DNA of 64,000 nt from Arthrobacter sp. zg-Y1110 (GCF_025244865.1 NZ_CP104272.1:930001-994000); one strand, 5' to 3'. Positions 45,981-55,848 are shown, numbered from the stretch's first letter. Numbers and translations are program-made. The notes: generated from the sequence alone by a model not told the origin.

Positions 45981-47789
45981 CTACTTGGCGTAGAGCTTGT
46001 CGACCTCGTCGGAGTAATCCGCAATCACCGCATTGCGGCGCAGCTTCAGCGTGGCCGTGAGATGGCCCGATTCCAGGGTGAAATCCTTGGGCAGCACGGT
46101 GAACTTGCGGATCTGTTCGGCCCGGGACACCGTTGCATTGGCGGCGTCGACTGACTCCTGCAGCAGCTGCTGCACCCGGGGATCCTCCGCAGCAACACCG
46201 TCCGGGGCGCCGTTCTCCCGGCTCCAGGCGGCGAGGGCCTCCTCGTCCAGGGTGATCAGGGCGGACACGAACGGGCGGCCTTCGCCCACCACGATGGCCT
46301 GTGAGACCAGCCGGTTCTCCCGGATCTTTTCTTCCAGCGGGCCGGGGGCCACGTTCTTGCCGCCGGCTGTGACCAGCAGGTCCTTCTTGCGGCCGGTGAT
46401 GCGCAGGAAACCGTCGTCGTCCAGAACGCCTACGTCGCCGGTCTTGAACCACTCGCCCTCGAAGGCGTCCGCAGTAGCTTCAGGGTTGCGGTGGTAGCCC
46501 TTGAAGACCACGGCTCCGCGGACCAGGACCTCGCCGTCGTCGGCAATCCGGATGGTGGTGCCCGGCATGGGCAGGCCGACCGATCCCACCCGCGTGCGGG
46601 TTGCCTGGTTGACGCTTGCCGGGGCGGTGGTTTCGGTCAGGCCGTAGCCCTCCAGCACCGTGACCCCGCAGCCGCGGAAGAAGTGCGCGAGCATCGGGCT
46701 CAGCGCGCTGGCACCGGAGATGGCGAAGGCAGCGTTTCCGCCAAGGACCGCACGTACCTTCGGGTAGAAGAGCCGTTCAAACAGCTTGTGCTTCACGGTC
46801 AGCGCCACCGACGGGCCGCGGCCGCCGCGGGCGGCCGAGTCCTGCGCCTCGGAGTAGGCAATGGCGGTGGCGGCGGCAGCCTCGAAGGCCTTGCCCTTGC
46901 CGGCGGCTTCGGCCGAAGCCTGGGCGCCGGTGTAGATCTTCTCGAAGATCCGCGGCACGGCCAGCAGGAACGTGGGAGAGAAGGACTTGAGGTCCGACAT
47001 CAGGTCGGACGCACTGCGGGAATGGCCCACCTTGACGCCCGCGTGCAGGCAGCCCACCTGGACCGCGCGCGCCAGCACATGCGCCAGCGGCAGGAACATC
47101 AGCGTGGTCGGGTTGGGGACCTTCAGCATTTCCGGCAGGACTTCAATGACGTTGACGCCGAAGAGGGCAAAATTGCCGTGCGTGATTTCGCAGCCCTTGG
47201 GCCGCCCGGTGGTTCCGGAGGTGTACACCATGGACGCGGTGTCACGGAGGTTCGCGGTACTGCGGGCCGTTTCCAGCGTGTCGTCGCTGACACTGCTTCC
47301 CGCGGCGGTGAGGCCGGTGAACGTGTCGGCGCCGTCGCCGTCGTTCATCAGCCAGATGGAGAATTCCCCTTCAAGGGCGGAAGCGGCGGCCAGCACGATG
47401 TCGGCCTTACGTGCGTCCTCCACGAACACGTGCCGGGCACCGGAATCCTTGAGGATCCACTCGACCTGGGAGGGGGAGGAGGTTTCGTAGATCGGGATGG
47501 TGACGGCCCCCGCGAACCAGTTGGCCATATCCGCCACGGTCCACTCGTAGGAGGTCCGGGACATGACGGCAACGCTGTCGCCGGGACGGACACCGGATCC
47601 GATCAGGCCTTTGGCCAGTCGGGTAACTTCTGCGAGGAACTGCGCGGCGGTGATGTCTTCCCAGCTGTCGCCGTTCTTGACCGCGTACAGGACGCGGGCG
47701 GGATCTTTTCGATGCATTTGGAGCAGGAGATCCGTAACATTCGAATCTTCGGGAAGGCTAACCAGGAGGTCAGTGGCGGACTCGCGCAC
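45981..47789 (-). CDS. Long-chain fatty acid--CoA ligase (AMP-forming)
   Basis: The 602-residue protein activates a fatty acid to acyl-AMP and then acyl-CoA. It has the adenylate motif MVYTSGTTGRPKGC (187-200), the LEGYGLTETTAP motif, GEWFKTGDVGVLDDDGFLRITGRKKDLLV for the hinge, and a C-terminal domain ending LRRNAVIADYSDEVDKLYAK with the catalytic-lysine region. It resembles the FadD15-type ligases of actinobacteria. GTG 47789 has GAGAGGG six nucleotides upstream. pmt lies 44 bp upstream on the same strand and may be cotranscribed. Chain-length preference is not predictable. Confidence 0.93.
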   Translation of the reverse strand: MRESATDLLVSLPEDSNVTDLLLQMHRKDPARVLYAVKNGDSWEDITAAQFLAEVTRLAKGLIGSGVRPGDSVAVMSRTSYEWTVADMANWFAGAVTIPIYETSSPSQVEWILKDSGARHVFVEDARKADIVLAAASALEGEFSIWLMNDGDGADTFTGLTAAGSSVSDDTLETARSTANLRDTASMVYTSGTTGRPKGCEITHGNFALFGVNVIEVLPEMLKVPNPTTLMFLPLAHVLARAVQVGCLHAGVKVGHSRSASDLMSDLKSFSPTFLLAVPRIFEKIYTGAQASAEAAGKGKAFEAAAATAIAYSEAQDSAARGGRGPSVALTVKHKLFERLFYPKVRAVLGGNAAFAISGASALSPMLAHFFRGCGVTVLEGYGLTETTAPASVNQATRTRVGSVGLPMPGTTIRIADDGEVLVRGAVVFKGYHRNPEATADAFEGEWFKTGDVGVLDDDGFLRITGRKKDLLVTAGGKNVAPGPLEEKIRENRLVSQAIVVGEGRPFVSALITLDEEALAAWSRENGAPDGVAAEDPRVQQLLQESVDAANATVSRAEQIRKFTVLPKDFTLESGHLTATLKLRRNAVIADYSDEVDKLYAK

Positions 47790-47833
47790 TTATGACCCTC
47801 TCTTTCTGTGCGTTGAGCACATGGGTAATGAGA

Positions 47834-49474
47834 CTAAATCCAGCTGGGCATCCACATACGCAGCCGCCAGCCAGAATACGGGATGGTTTCCGCTGTCCAG
47901 ACCGGCAGGAAATATGCCGAGAGCGCCAGGACCCCCGCGACGAAGCAGCCGGTAAGCAGGATGCCGATCCGCCGGCGCTGTGGACTGTCCCCGGGCCGGC
48001 CGAGTATCAGGCCCAGCACGTAGACCAGGGCGAGGACGAGGAACGGTTCAAAGGACACCGCATAGAAGAAGAAAGTTGTCCGTTCAGGATAGGCGAACCA
48101 CGGAAGGTATCCAGCCGCCACTCCGGACAGCACCGCACCGGCCCGCCAGTCCCGCCGGCCAGCCCAATAGAACAGCACTACCAGCAGCGACAGGGCGGCA
48201 GCCCACCAGATCAGGGGATTGCCAACGGAGGTGACCGCCGTGGAGCAGCTCTCCGCGGCGCAGCCGGCGTCGCCTTCGGCAGAGGACTCGTAGAAGAACG
48301 ACGTGGGGCGGCCCATGAACAGCCAGGTCCAGGCGGTGGAGGAGTAGCTGTGCTCCGAACTGAGTCCGTTGTGGAAGGCATAGGCGCTGCGGTGGTACTC
48401 GGCCAGTGAACGCAGCGGAGCAGGAACCCAGCTCCAGCCTTCGTCCGGGTTCTCCTCGGCCCACTGCCGGTTGTACGCGTCGTCGGACAACAGCCACCCG
48501 CTCCAGCTGGCCACGTAGGTGATCAACGCGGCCGGGATGATCGTGAGGAACGCCGGCACGCCGTCCCGGAACAGGGCGCTTTCCCACTGGCGAACGCCTG
48601 CCACCCGCCGGGCGCTGACATCCCAGAGGACAGTCATCAGCCCGAAGACGGCAACGAAGGCCAGGGCTGACCACTTGGTGCCTACAGCGAGGCCGAGGCA
48701 GACGCCGGCAACGATCCGCCAGGGGCGCCAGAGCAGCCACGGCCCGTACAGCAGTGCCCCGCCGCCTGAGTCTGGGCGGTCCGGGGCGCCGGTGCCGGCC
48801 GTGCGGGCGAGGGCACGTGCCAACCGCAGCCGGCCGTCCCTTCGGTCCAGCAGGAGCGCGCCGAACGCGGCCACAACCCAGAACGTCAGGAAGACATCCA
48901 ACAGGGAGGTGCGGGAATGGACCAGATGGTGCCCGTCCACGGCCAGGAACAACCCGGCCAGGGCGCCGAGATTCACCGAGGAGAACAACCGTGCGGCAAT
49001 GAGCCCCAGGAGCAGGACAGTAAGGGCGCCGGTCAGCGCGGCGCCGAAGCGCCAGCCGAAGGAATTGTCCGATCCGAAAAGTGCCATCCCGAAAGCGATC
49101 ATCCATTTGCCGACAGGCGGATGCACCACATATTCGGGCTCATCGAGCAGGACTTGGGGCTGGCCCGCAGCAAAGGAGTCGTTTGCATCTTCGGGCCAGG
49201 CACGTTCATAGCCGGACTGCAGCAGCGAGTAGGCGTCCTTGACGTAGTAGGTCTCGTCAAACACCAGGGTACCGGGCTCACCCAGGCGGGTGAAGCGCAG
49301 CACACCGCCCAGTACCGCCATCATCAGCGGCAGGATCCAGCCGGCCGCCCCCAGCGGAACCAGGCTGCTGCCCAGCAGGCGGTTCCGCAGGGCATCGAAG
49401 GTGAAAGCATGCTGTGGGGACTCGACCGGGGCCGGTGCCTCGCGGCGGGTCGTCGAGGAACCGGAGAGACTCAC
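47834..49474 (-). CDS. Dolichyl-phosphate-mannose--protein mannosyltransferase (Pmt, GT39)
   Basis: Transfers mannose from polyprenyl-phosphate mannose to Ser/Thr of secreted proteins as they leave the Sec channel. The multi-helix protein (546 residues from GTG 49474) has the catalytic DE pair in LVFDETYYVKDAYSLLQSGYE, EPEYVVHPPVGKW and SRTSLLDVFLTFW, matching Rv1002c. GTG 49483 and 49480 are in frame but overlap or abut the likely -10 box; 49474 lies 7 nt after it. It is divergent from rsmI, as in M. tuberculosis, with 37 bp between starts. Substrate proteins could include the Rpf and LCP proteins encoded here, but that is a guess. Confidence 0.93.
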   Translation of the reverse strand: MSLSGSSTTRREAPAPVESPQHAFTFDALRNRLLGSSLVPLGAAGWILPLMMAVLGGVLRFTRLGEPGTLVFDETYYVKDAYSLLQSGYERAWPEDANDSFAAGQPQVLLDEPEYVVHPPVGKWMIAFGMALFGSDNSFGWRFGAALTGALTVLLLGLIAARLFSSVNLGALAGLFLAVDGHHLVHSRTSLLDVFLTFWVVAAFGALLLDRRDGRLRLARALARTAGTGAPDRPDSGGGALLYGPWLLWRPWRIVAGVCLGLAVGTKWSALAFVAVFGLMTVLWDVSARRVAGVRQWESALFRDGVPAFLTIIPAALITYVASWSGWLLSDDAYNRQWAEENPDEGWSWVPAPLRSLAEYHRSAYAFHNGLSSEHSYSSTAWTWLFMGRPTSFFYESSAEGDAGCAAESCSTAVTSVGNPLIWWAAALSLLVVLFYWAGRRDWRAGAVLSGVAAGYLPWFAYPERTTFFFYAVSFEPFLVLALVYVLGLILGRPGDSPQRRRIGILLTGCFVAGVLALSAYFLPVWTAETIPYSGWRLRMWMPSWI

Positions 49475-49481
49475 GCGCACC

Positions 49482-49487
49482 ACTCTA
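49482..49487 (-). promoter_or_regulatory. -10 box TAGAGT, leaderless promoter of pmt
   Basis: Minus-strand TAGAGT ends 7 nt before GTG 49474. It lies 12 bp from the rsmI -10 box on the other strand. Confidence 0.5.
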
Positions 49488-49499
49488 TAGCCTGTCGCG

Positions 49500-49505
49500 T
49501 AGGGT
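49500..49505 (+). promoter_or_regulatory. -10 box TAGGGT, leaderless promoter of rsmI
   Basis: TAGGGT ends exactly 6 nt before GTG 49512, with no ribosome site. The -35 would fall over the pmt start codon. Confidence 0.6.
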
Positions 49506-49511
49506 TAGAGG

Positions 49512-50417
49512 GTGGACTCGAGCAAGGTAACAGGCAGCATGACAGGCACCATGGCAGGCACCGCGAACAACGACGCCGCAGGGCCGGGGCAGATTGTCCT
49601 GGCGGCAACGCCCATCGGCAACATGGGCGATGCAACCAACCGGCTGATCGGATTGCTGGAAAGCGCCGACATCATTGCCGCGGAGGACACCCGGCGCCTG
49701 CACCGGCTGGTAAGCGCCCTCGGCATCACCACGCGGGGCCGGATCATCAGCTACCACGAGCACAACGAAGCTTCCCGCACTGCCGATCTGCTGGAGATGG
49801 TCCGCGGCGGCGCCACCCTCCTGATGGTGACCGATGCCGGCATGCCCGCCGTATCCGACCCAGGCTTCCGCCTGGTGGAGGCTGCAGCCGCCGAAGGGCT
49901 GACCGTCACCGCCGCCCCCGGACCCTCAGCGGTTTTGACCGCGCTGGCCCTTTCCGGCCTGCCGACGGACCGCTTCTGCTTCGAAGGTTTCCTTCCCCGG
50001 AAGCCCGGGGAACGCAGCAGCCGGCTCGCGAAGCTGGCCGGCGAGCAGCGGACCATGGTGTTCTTCGAGGCTCCGCACCGCCTTGAACCCATGCTGCGTG
50101 CCCTGGACGCCGCCTTCGGCGGGGACCGCCGCGCCGCCGTCGCCCGCGAGCTCACCAAGCTGCATGAACAGGTACTGCGCGGGCCCCTGCGCGAGCTGCT
50201 GGAATGGGCGGAAGCCGGGGATGTGCGCGGCGAAATCGCCGTGGTGGTGGAAGGCGCACCGGACGCCGCACCGGAACAGGCGGCGGACCACGTGGCCGCC
50301 GTCAATTCCCTGGTGGAGCAGGGCATCCGGCTTAAGGACGCCGTCGCCGCCGTGGCCGAGGATGCCCGGATCAGCAAGCGCGAACTGTATTCGGCGGTGC
50401 TGGAAGCGCGCAGCTAA
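49512..50417 (+). CDS. rsmI: 16S rRNA (cytidine(1402)-2'-O)-methyltransferase
   Basis: RsmI methylates the ribose of C1402 in the decoding centre with SAM. The 301-residue protein has the tetrapyrrole-methylase fold: IVLAATPIGNMGDATNRL, AAEDTRRLHRLVSALGI, ISYHEHNEASR, VTDAGMPAVSDPGFRLV and the C-terminal KRELYSAVLEAR. The first 27 residues are T/G/N-rich and unlike homologues, so ATG 49539 or 49551 could also be used; GTG 49512 is kept because of the -10 box six nucleotides away. A metG gene follows rsmI in some relatives but is not present here. Confidence 0.95.
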   Translation: MDSSKVTGSMTGTMAGTANNDAAGPGQIVLAATPIGNMGDATNRLIGLLESADIIAAEDTRRLHRLVSALGITTRGRIISYHEHNEASRTADLLEMVRGGATLLMVTDAGMPAVSDPGFRLVEAAAAEGLTVTAAPGPSAVLTALALSGLPTDRFCFEGFLPRKPGERSSRLAKLAGEQRTMVFFEAPHRLEPMLRALDAAFGGDRRAAVARELTKLHEQVLRGPLRELLEWAEAGDVRGEIAVVVEGAPDAAPEQAADHVAAVNSLVEQGIRLKDAVAAVAEDARISKRELYSAVLEARS

Positions 50418-50585
50418 GCACTCCGGCCCGGGACAACGCCGCGGGAACGCTGGGCAGATGCACAGTAGTTGCCGGGGAAGGTAGTGCATACCCGCATTTA
50501 CAGGCAGTGCAGCCGAAGCCTACGGTTTAGTGAGACCACGGGCACGCCGCCCGAGGCGGTTCCGATGATTTTGGAGGCATTCCCT

Positions 50586-52067
50586 ATGGGTATTCCCGCA
50601 GACCGTGAAGCCGAACTCCTGGCGCAGGTCCCCACCGGCCTGCTGATTGACGGCCAGTGGCGGGAGGCATCCGGCGGCCGCACGTTCGACGTCGAAGATC
50701 CCGCCACCGGCAAGGTGCTGATGAGCATTGCCGATGCCTCCACGGAAGACGGTGCGCTGGCCATGGACGCCGCCGCAGCCGCACAGGATGCCTGGGCGCG
50801 GACGGCACCCCGCGAACGCGGGGAAATCCTGCGCCGTGCCTTTGAACTGGTGACGGAACGCGCCGAGGACTTCGCCCTGCTGATGACGCTGGAAATGGGG
50901 AAGCCGCTGGCGGAAGCCCGCGGCGAGGTAGTGTACGGCGCGGAGTTCCTGCGCTGGTTCTCCGAGGAAGCCGTCCGGGTTTCCGGGCGCTACAGCACCG
51001 CTCCCGACGGTAAATCCCGGCTGCTGGTGAACAAGAAGCCGGTGGGGCCGTGCCTGCTGATCACCCCCTGGAACTTCCCGCTGGCCATGGCCACCCGCAA
51101 GATCGCCCCCGCTGTGGCGGCCGGCTGCACCATGGTGCTCAAGCCCGCCAAGCTGACCCCCCTGACCTCCCAGCTCTTCGCGGCCGTCATGATGGAAGCC
51201 GGGCTGCCTGCCGGGGTGCTGAACGTTGTCTCCACCACCTCTGCCGGCGACGTCACCGGGCCCATCCTCAAGGATTCCCGTTTGCGGAAGGTTTCCTTCA
51301 CCGGTTCCACGCCCGTAGGCCAGGGCCTTATCCGGGATGCAGCCGAGAACGTCCTGCGGACCTCCATGGAGCTCGGCGGAAACGCCCCCTTCATTGTTTT
51401 CGAGGACGCAGACCTGGACAAAGCCGTGGAAGGCGCCATGACCGCAAAGCTGCGGAACATGGGCGAGGCCTGCACGGCGGCAAACCGCTTCATCGTCCAG
51501 GACACGGTGGCGCAGGAGTTCGCAGAGAAGTTCGCGGCACGGGTGGGTGCCATGACTACCGGCCGGGGTACCGAAGAAGACACCAAGATCGGGCCGCTGA
51601 TTGACGCCAAGTCGCGGGACAAGGTGCACGCCCTCGTCAGCGAAGCGGTCGACGGCGGCGCAGTGGCACTGGTCGGCGGGGAACCCGTGGACGGCCCGGG
51701 CTACTTCTACCGCCCCACGGTCCTGCAGAACGTTGCCCCGGATGCCCGGATCCTGAAGGAAGAAATCTTTGGTCCGGTGGCACCGATCGTCACTTTCTCC
51801 ACTGAAGACGAAGCCGTGGCGCTCGCCAACAACACCGAATACGGATTGGTGTCCTACGTCTTCACCCGGGATTTGAACCGCGGACTGCGGATCGGCGAAA
51901 AGCTGGAATCCGGCATGCTGGGACTCAACGCCGGAGTGGTTTCCAACGCCGCCGCACCGTTTGGCGGAGTCAAGCAGTCCGGGCTGGGCCGCGAGGGCGG
52001 TGCCGAAGGCATCGAGGAATACCTTTACACGCAGTACATCGGGATCGCCGACCCCTACGCCGGGTAG
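50586..52067 (+). CDS. gabD: NAD(P)-dependent succinate-semialdehyde dehydrogenase family enzyme
   Basis: This aldehyde dehydrogenase (493 residues) has the catalytic cysteine Cys296 in NMGEACTAANRF, the general base Glu262 in MELGGNAPF and the cofactor region ITPWNFPLAMATRK (159-172) and SFTGSTPVGQGL. The closest recalled group is GabD-type succinate-semialdehyde dehydrogenase, which finishes GABA breakdown to succinate, but other semialdehydes are possible and no GABA aminotransferase is nearby. ATG 50586 has GGAGG nine nucleotides upstream; the frame is open much further upstream but unlike the family. A hairpin terminator follows. Confidence 0.9.
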   Translation: MGIPADREAELLAQVPTGLLIDGQWREASGGRTFDVEDPATGKVLMSIADASTEDGALAMDAAAAAQDAWARTAPRERGEILRRAFELVTERAEDFALLMTLEMGKPLAEARGEVVYGAEFLRWFSEEAVRVSGRYSTAPDGKSRLLVNKKPVGPCLLITPWNFPLAMATRKIAPAVAAGCTMVLKPAKLTPLTSQLFAAVMMEAGLPAGVLNVVSTTSAGDVTGPILKDSRLRKVSFTGSTPVGQGLIRDAAENVLRTSMELGGNAPFIVFEDADLDKAVEGAMTAKLRNMGEACTAANRFIVQDTVAQEFAEKFAARVGAMTTGRGTEEDTKIGPLIDAKSRDKVHALVSEAVDGGAVALVGGEPVDGPGYFYRPTVLQNVAPDARILKEEIFGPVAPIVTFSTEDEAVALANNTEYGLVSYVFTRDLNRGLRIGEKLESGMLGLNAGVVSNAAAPFGGVKQSGLGREGGAEGIEEYLYTQYIGIADPYAG

Positions 52068-52083
52068 GTAACCGCCAACAAGG

Positions 52084-52114
52084 AACCCAGTGACGCCGCC
52101 GGTGTCACTGGGTT
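52084..52114. terminator. Bidirectional terminator between gabD and the transglutaminase gene
   Basis: Perfect 11-bp arms (52084-52094, AACCCAGTGAC, and 52104-52114) with a 9-nt loop, followed on the plus strand by TCTTTTTG. Confidence 0.85.
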
Positions 52115-52162
52115 TCTTTTTGCCGCTTTTCGGTGCAGGTGGGTGTAGTCGTGCCTGTGTGC

Positions 52163-54505
52163 TCAGTCGTGCCGAAACCGCATGGCCAGCGACGGCGGGA
52201 GGAACCGCGCGTGCAGCTGCCCGAACAGGCTGGTGCCGATCCGCAGTTCGTCCTGCACTGTTTCGAGGTCCGCCCATGTCGGGGCGGCTCCCCGTCCGCC
52301 GCGGCCCGCCCCGGCGTAGGCCTCTTCCTCGAATGCGAGACGGATGCGGGTCAGGGCTTCCTCCGCCTGCGGGGAGAAGCCGGCCTCGCCTGCCAACCGG
52401 CGGGCGTACGTCCGGGGAGTGTCGGAGGTCCGGCCGGGATACCCGTAATCGATGCCTAGATCCGCTATTTCGTCCCAGGCCGGTCCAGAACGGGAGCCAT
52501 CGGCGGCGGCCTTCCGCCGTCGGGCCGCACGGCGTCGCCGCATCGCCCAGGGCATCAGCAGTGCAGCCACTGCCGCCAGTGTTCCGAGGACGGCGCCCAG
52601 CCACGCCGTCGTGCCCGTGTCGCCGGCTTCGAGCACGGTTTCGGGTGCCAGCGGAGCTTCCGCCTGCGGGACGGCCGGCGCCGTCGCAAGCGCGTCAGGG
52701 ACCCGGGGATCGTCGTCGTCGTGAATAGTGGCACTGCCCGGCGTCCGCTGCTGCTGGGCGTAGTCCGGCACCGATCCGCGGGAAGGGGTGGGCTCGAAGC
52801 GGACCCAGCCGGCTCCTTCGAAATACAGTTCGGGCCACGCATGGGCGTCCGTGGAATCGACCTCGAACTCGCGCAGCGGTTCTCCGTTGGGGCCGGTCCC
52901 GTCCGGGGTCTCGCCGGTGGCCTGGCCGGGGGCGTATCCCAGGGCCATCCGGCTGGGGATGCCCTCCTGCCGGGCCATCACGGCCATGGCTGCGGCGAAA
53001 TGCACGCAGTAACCGCCCTTCCGCTCGAGGAATTCGGACAAGACCGAAATCCCGTTCCCGTCGTAGCCGCCCTCCACCGGTGCCTCCAGTGAATAGGTGA
53101 ACTGCGGCCCGCGCAGATAACTCTGGATGGCCATGGCCTTGGCATACGGAGTGGCGGCGTCCCCGACTGCCTCCGCGGCTGCCTCCCGGATGTTTCCGGG
53201 CAGGTCTGCGGGCAGGTCCGTGAAAACGGGGTCCAGGCTTGTGGCGTCAGCCTCGGGAATCGCCGCCAGCTGCTCCGGCGTGAACTCGGCCGCGATACTC
53301 AGCACCTGGTAATCCTGCCGTGCTGCGCCGTCGGAATCGTCGTCCAGCACGGTCATGGTCTTGGGATCCCAGGACCAGCTTCCCTCGGCACCGGTAACGC
53401 CCAGCGGATAGTAGGGGGCCAACAGCCAAGGACTCGCATACGTGTTGGAGCTGATCCGCGTTACCACCGCCTCGGCCTGGCTTCCCCTCGGCGTTACGTA
53501 GGCGCCGCCCGACATGGTTGCCACGCCCTCGCGGCGTTCGTCCTCGCGCACATCGGGAGCCCAGCGGCTTCCGGAAAAATCCTCCAAGGTAGTGGAACGG
53601 AGATACACGGGTTCGACCGACGAGGTTGCGTAGGTGATCCGGCCTGCGGACTGGGGTTGGCGCAGGTCATTGCCCAACGTGACTATGGGGTTCAGCCCGG
53701 TGCTGCCGGAAAAGAAATTGAATCTGGTGCCTTCCGGGAAGGCGCCGTCGTTGAATCCCGGCAACACCGGAGGCAGCAGGAGCGCCAATGCCAGGGCAGA
53801 TGCCGAAACTGCCGTTCCGCGTGCCAGCCAGGTCCGCGGGATGCCGGGTCGGTGCTGTTCCCTGCGGGCACTGACCGTGAGCAACAGCAGGTATCCGACC
53901 GCTGCGAGGAAGAAATATCCTGCTCCCAGGCTCGCGGGTTTCAGCACTGCCGGGATCAGCAGCACTGCAAAGAGGCCCAACCCGGCCGTTGCCGGCATCC
54001 GCAGTGTGGCTGCCAGAGTATCCGTCAGGACGGCTACCAGCCCGATGCCGGCACAGCACAGGAACAGGATGCCGGGCAATGGCTGCACGGGGGTGACTTC
54101 GGTGAGGACAACCGTCCGCGCCTCGGCCAACAGTGCATCCGCCCGGGCAAGGGTGCCCGGCCCGGGCAGGAAGCCCAGGAACGACGCCGATGAAGCGAAC
54201 AGCCACGTCAGGGTGCACGCCAGGACAGCCATTCCTGCCACGGGAACCAGAGGTTGCGGCACCTTCAGCCGCCGTGCACCTGCGGTGGCCGCCAGCGGGA
54301 CGAGGACGGCGAAGAAAAGCGGCGGCAGCCAGGACCAGCCTTCGATGACCCCGTGCACGCTGAGCGAACAAAGCAGGACCGCCAGCGCTCCTGCCCCGGC
54401 TACCGCAAGGTTGGCCGGTCGGCGGTCGCCCGGGGGTGCCGGGTCAGCGTCCTGCAGGTGGCCGGACGCCGGTGCGGCCTCCGGGCGGCTTAGCAGGGCA
54501 CTCAT
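52163..54505 (-). CDS. Transglutaminase-like membrane protein (TgpA/DUF3488 type)
   Basis: The 780-residue protein has a cluster of about eight helices at the N-terminus, an extracytoplasmic transglutaminase-like domain and a final membrane helix with a cytoplasmic tail. The catalytic triad is visible: Cys500 in GGYCVHFAAAM, then a His in STDAHAWPE and an Asp/Glu in the GWVRFEPTPSR stretch. TgpA-type proteins are essential in Pseudomonas, but their substrates are unknown. It is the third gene of a MoxR-DUF58-transglutaminase operon and overlaps DUF58 by 4 bp. A domain of this kind might crosslink or cleave surface proteins. Confidence 0.9.
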   Translation of the reverse strand: MSALLSRPEAAPASGHLQDADPAPPGDRRPANLAVAGAGALAVLLCSLSVHGVIEGWSWLPPLFFAVLVPLAATAGARRLKVPQPLVPVAGMAVLACTLTWLFASSASFLGFLPGPGTLARADALLAEARTVVLTEVTPVQPLPGILFLCCAGIGLVAVLTDTLAATLRMPATAGLGLFAVLLIPAVLKPASLGAGYFFLAAVGYLLLLTVSARREQHRPGIPRTWLARGTAVSASALALALLLPPVLPGFNDGAFPEGTRFNFFSGSTGLNPIVTLGNDLRQPQSAGRITYATSSVEPVYLRSTTLEDFSGSRWAPDVREDERREGVATMSGGAYVTPRGSQAEAVVTRISSNTYASPWLLAPYYPLGVTGAEGSWSWDPKTMTVLDDDSDGAARQDYQVLSIAAEFTPEQLAAIPEADATSLDPVFTDLPADLPGNIREAAAEAVGDAATPYAKAMAIQSYLRGPQFTYSLEAPVEGGYDGNGISVLSEFLERKGGYCVHFAAAMAVMARQEGIPSRMALGYAPGQATGETPDGTGPNGEPLREFEVDSTDAHAWPELYFEGAGWVRFEPTPSRGSVPDYAQQQRTPGSATIHDDDDPRVPDALATAPAVPQAEAPLAPETVLEAGDTGTTAWLGAVLGTLAAVAALLMPWAMRRRRAARRRKAAADGSRSGPAWDEIADLGIDYGYPGRTSDTPRTYARRLAGEAGFSPQAEEALTRIRLAFEEEAYAGAGRGGRGAAPTWADLETVQDELRIGTSLFGQLHARFLPPSLAMRFRHD

Positions 54506-55848
54506 ACCCGCCCCCCGGCGGCGTGGACGCCCTGCGGGTCGCGGTCAAGGAGGGACCAGGCCGTGGGTACCGGAGTTGCCGGTGTTACTGCCGCGGCAAT
54601 CCATCCGGCCTCCCGCAGGATTTGCAGGACAGGACGCAGGGCGGCCGGCCGATCCGTAACCAGCAGCACCAGCGGTTGGCGGGCATACCGGGCAGCCGGA
54701 GCCAGCGTATGCGCCTGTGCAGTGTCGATCCGGCCGGCGACAACGAGCAGGGGGCCGGGCGCTTGGCCGGAAACGTCCAGCGCGGCAAAGGGGGCAGCGG
54801 CATCGGTGCCCCGGGGATGGGCCGCCGGCGCGGGCGGCGGAGATTCCAGGCCCAGGGCGGCCAACCCTTCGGCGAGGTTTTGTACCCCGTCAAACCCGCG
54901 GAAGTCGGTCTCGCCGCCGTCTACGGCAGACGGGGAACGGGCCAGCCCGGGCCGGGAGAGCTCGTCGGTGAAGCGCACGCCGTAGCCGGACTCGGAGAAG
55001 AAAACGGCGCAGGAAACCACAGCCGAAACCGCCCATTCGAATGTTTCCGAGGTCAGCAGCTCGCCGTTCTCGGGATTCAGCGGTGATCCGTCATCGTAGG
55101 AGGCCAGGCGCTGGTCCAGCACGATGGAAGCGGTCGGAGCGGTCACCGGTTCCTCCTGCCGGACCATCAACTCCCCGTGCCTGGCCGTCGCCGGCCAGTG
55201 CACCCGGCGCATGGGATCTCCATGGCGGTACTCGCGGGTGGAAGCATCATCTTCGCTGGGTGTTCCGCGGCGCCTGCTCGGCGCACTGCCGTCGGTGCCC
55301 ATGGCACCGAACAGCGACGACGGCGGAAGCTCAAGCGGGGCCGGCGCCACTGCCAACCGGTCGGTTCCGCCCAGCGTGTGCATTGTCCGTGCCAGGCCCA
55401 GGGGATCGACGAAGTCCGCGGTTACGGGGCCGATGCCGTAGAGGCCGCGACGGCTCGACCGCAGGCGGTACTCATAGGTACTGGAGCCGTTCTCCGCCGC
55501 GTAACCGGACGGAAACCGGAACACCGGGCTGGGTCCGAAACGGAACGGCAGTCCCTCGCGTATGAGTGCTCCGGACGCAGGCGTTCCGCGGCTGAGCACC
55601 CGCAGCGATACCGTGGCCGCCGTGCCCGTTTCCACCAGCGGGGGAGAGAACGTCCGCTCGACCTCAAAGCCGGGTTTGAACAGGCGAAGCAGTGCTGCGG
55701 CCAGGACCGGCAGCGCGATGAGCAGGACAGCGAGTGCCAGCAGGTCCCGGCGGCCCAGGCTGATTGCACCAAGGAGCGCCACCGCCCCGGCACACGCCAG
55801 GCCCCAGCCGCGCGGGGTGAAAAACCTCGTAACGGATGAGGTGTCCAT
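54502..55848 (-). CDS. DUF58 domain protein
   Basis: The 448-residue protein has two membrane helices at the N-terminus (about 15-60), a beta-rich extracytoplasmic part and the DUF58 core TREYRHGDPMRRVHWPATARHGELMVRQEE, followed by a von Willebrand A-like domain with TASIVLDQRL as the degenerate metal site. DUF58 proteins work with MoxR ATPases, probably in maturation of envelope complexes or metal enzymes. ATG 55848 has GAAAGG upstream. The order MoxR-DUF58-transglutaminase is conserved across bacteria. Confidence 0.92.
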   Translation of the reverse strand: MDTSSVTRFFTPRGWGLACAGAVALLGAISLGRRDLLALAVLLIALPVLAAALLRLFKPGFEVERTFSPPLVETGTAATVSLRVLSRGTPASGALIREGLPFRFGPSPVFRFPSGYAAENGSSTYEYRLRSSRRGLYGIGPVTADFVDPLGLARTMHTLGGTDRLAVAPAPLELPPSSLFGAMGTDGSAPSRRRGTPSEDDASTREYRHGDPMRRVHWPATARHGELMVRQEEPVTAPTASIVLDQRLASYDDGSPLNPENGELLTSETFEWAVSAVVSCAVFFSESGYGVRFTDELSRPGLARSPSAVDGGETDFRGFDGVQNLAEGLAALGLESPPPAPAAHPRGTDAAAPFAALDVSGQAPGPLLVVAGRIDTAQAHTLAPAARYARQPLVLLVTDRPAALRPVLQILREAGWIAAAVTPATPVPTAWSLLDRDPQGVHAAGGRV

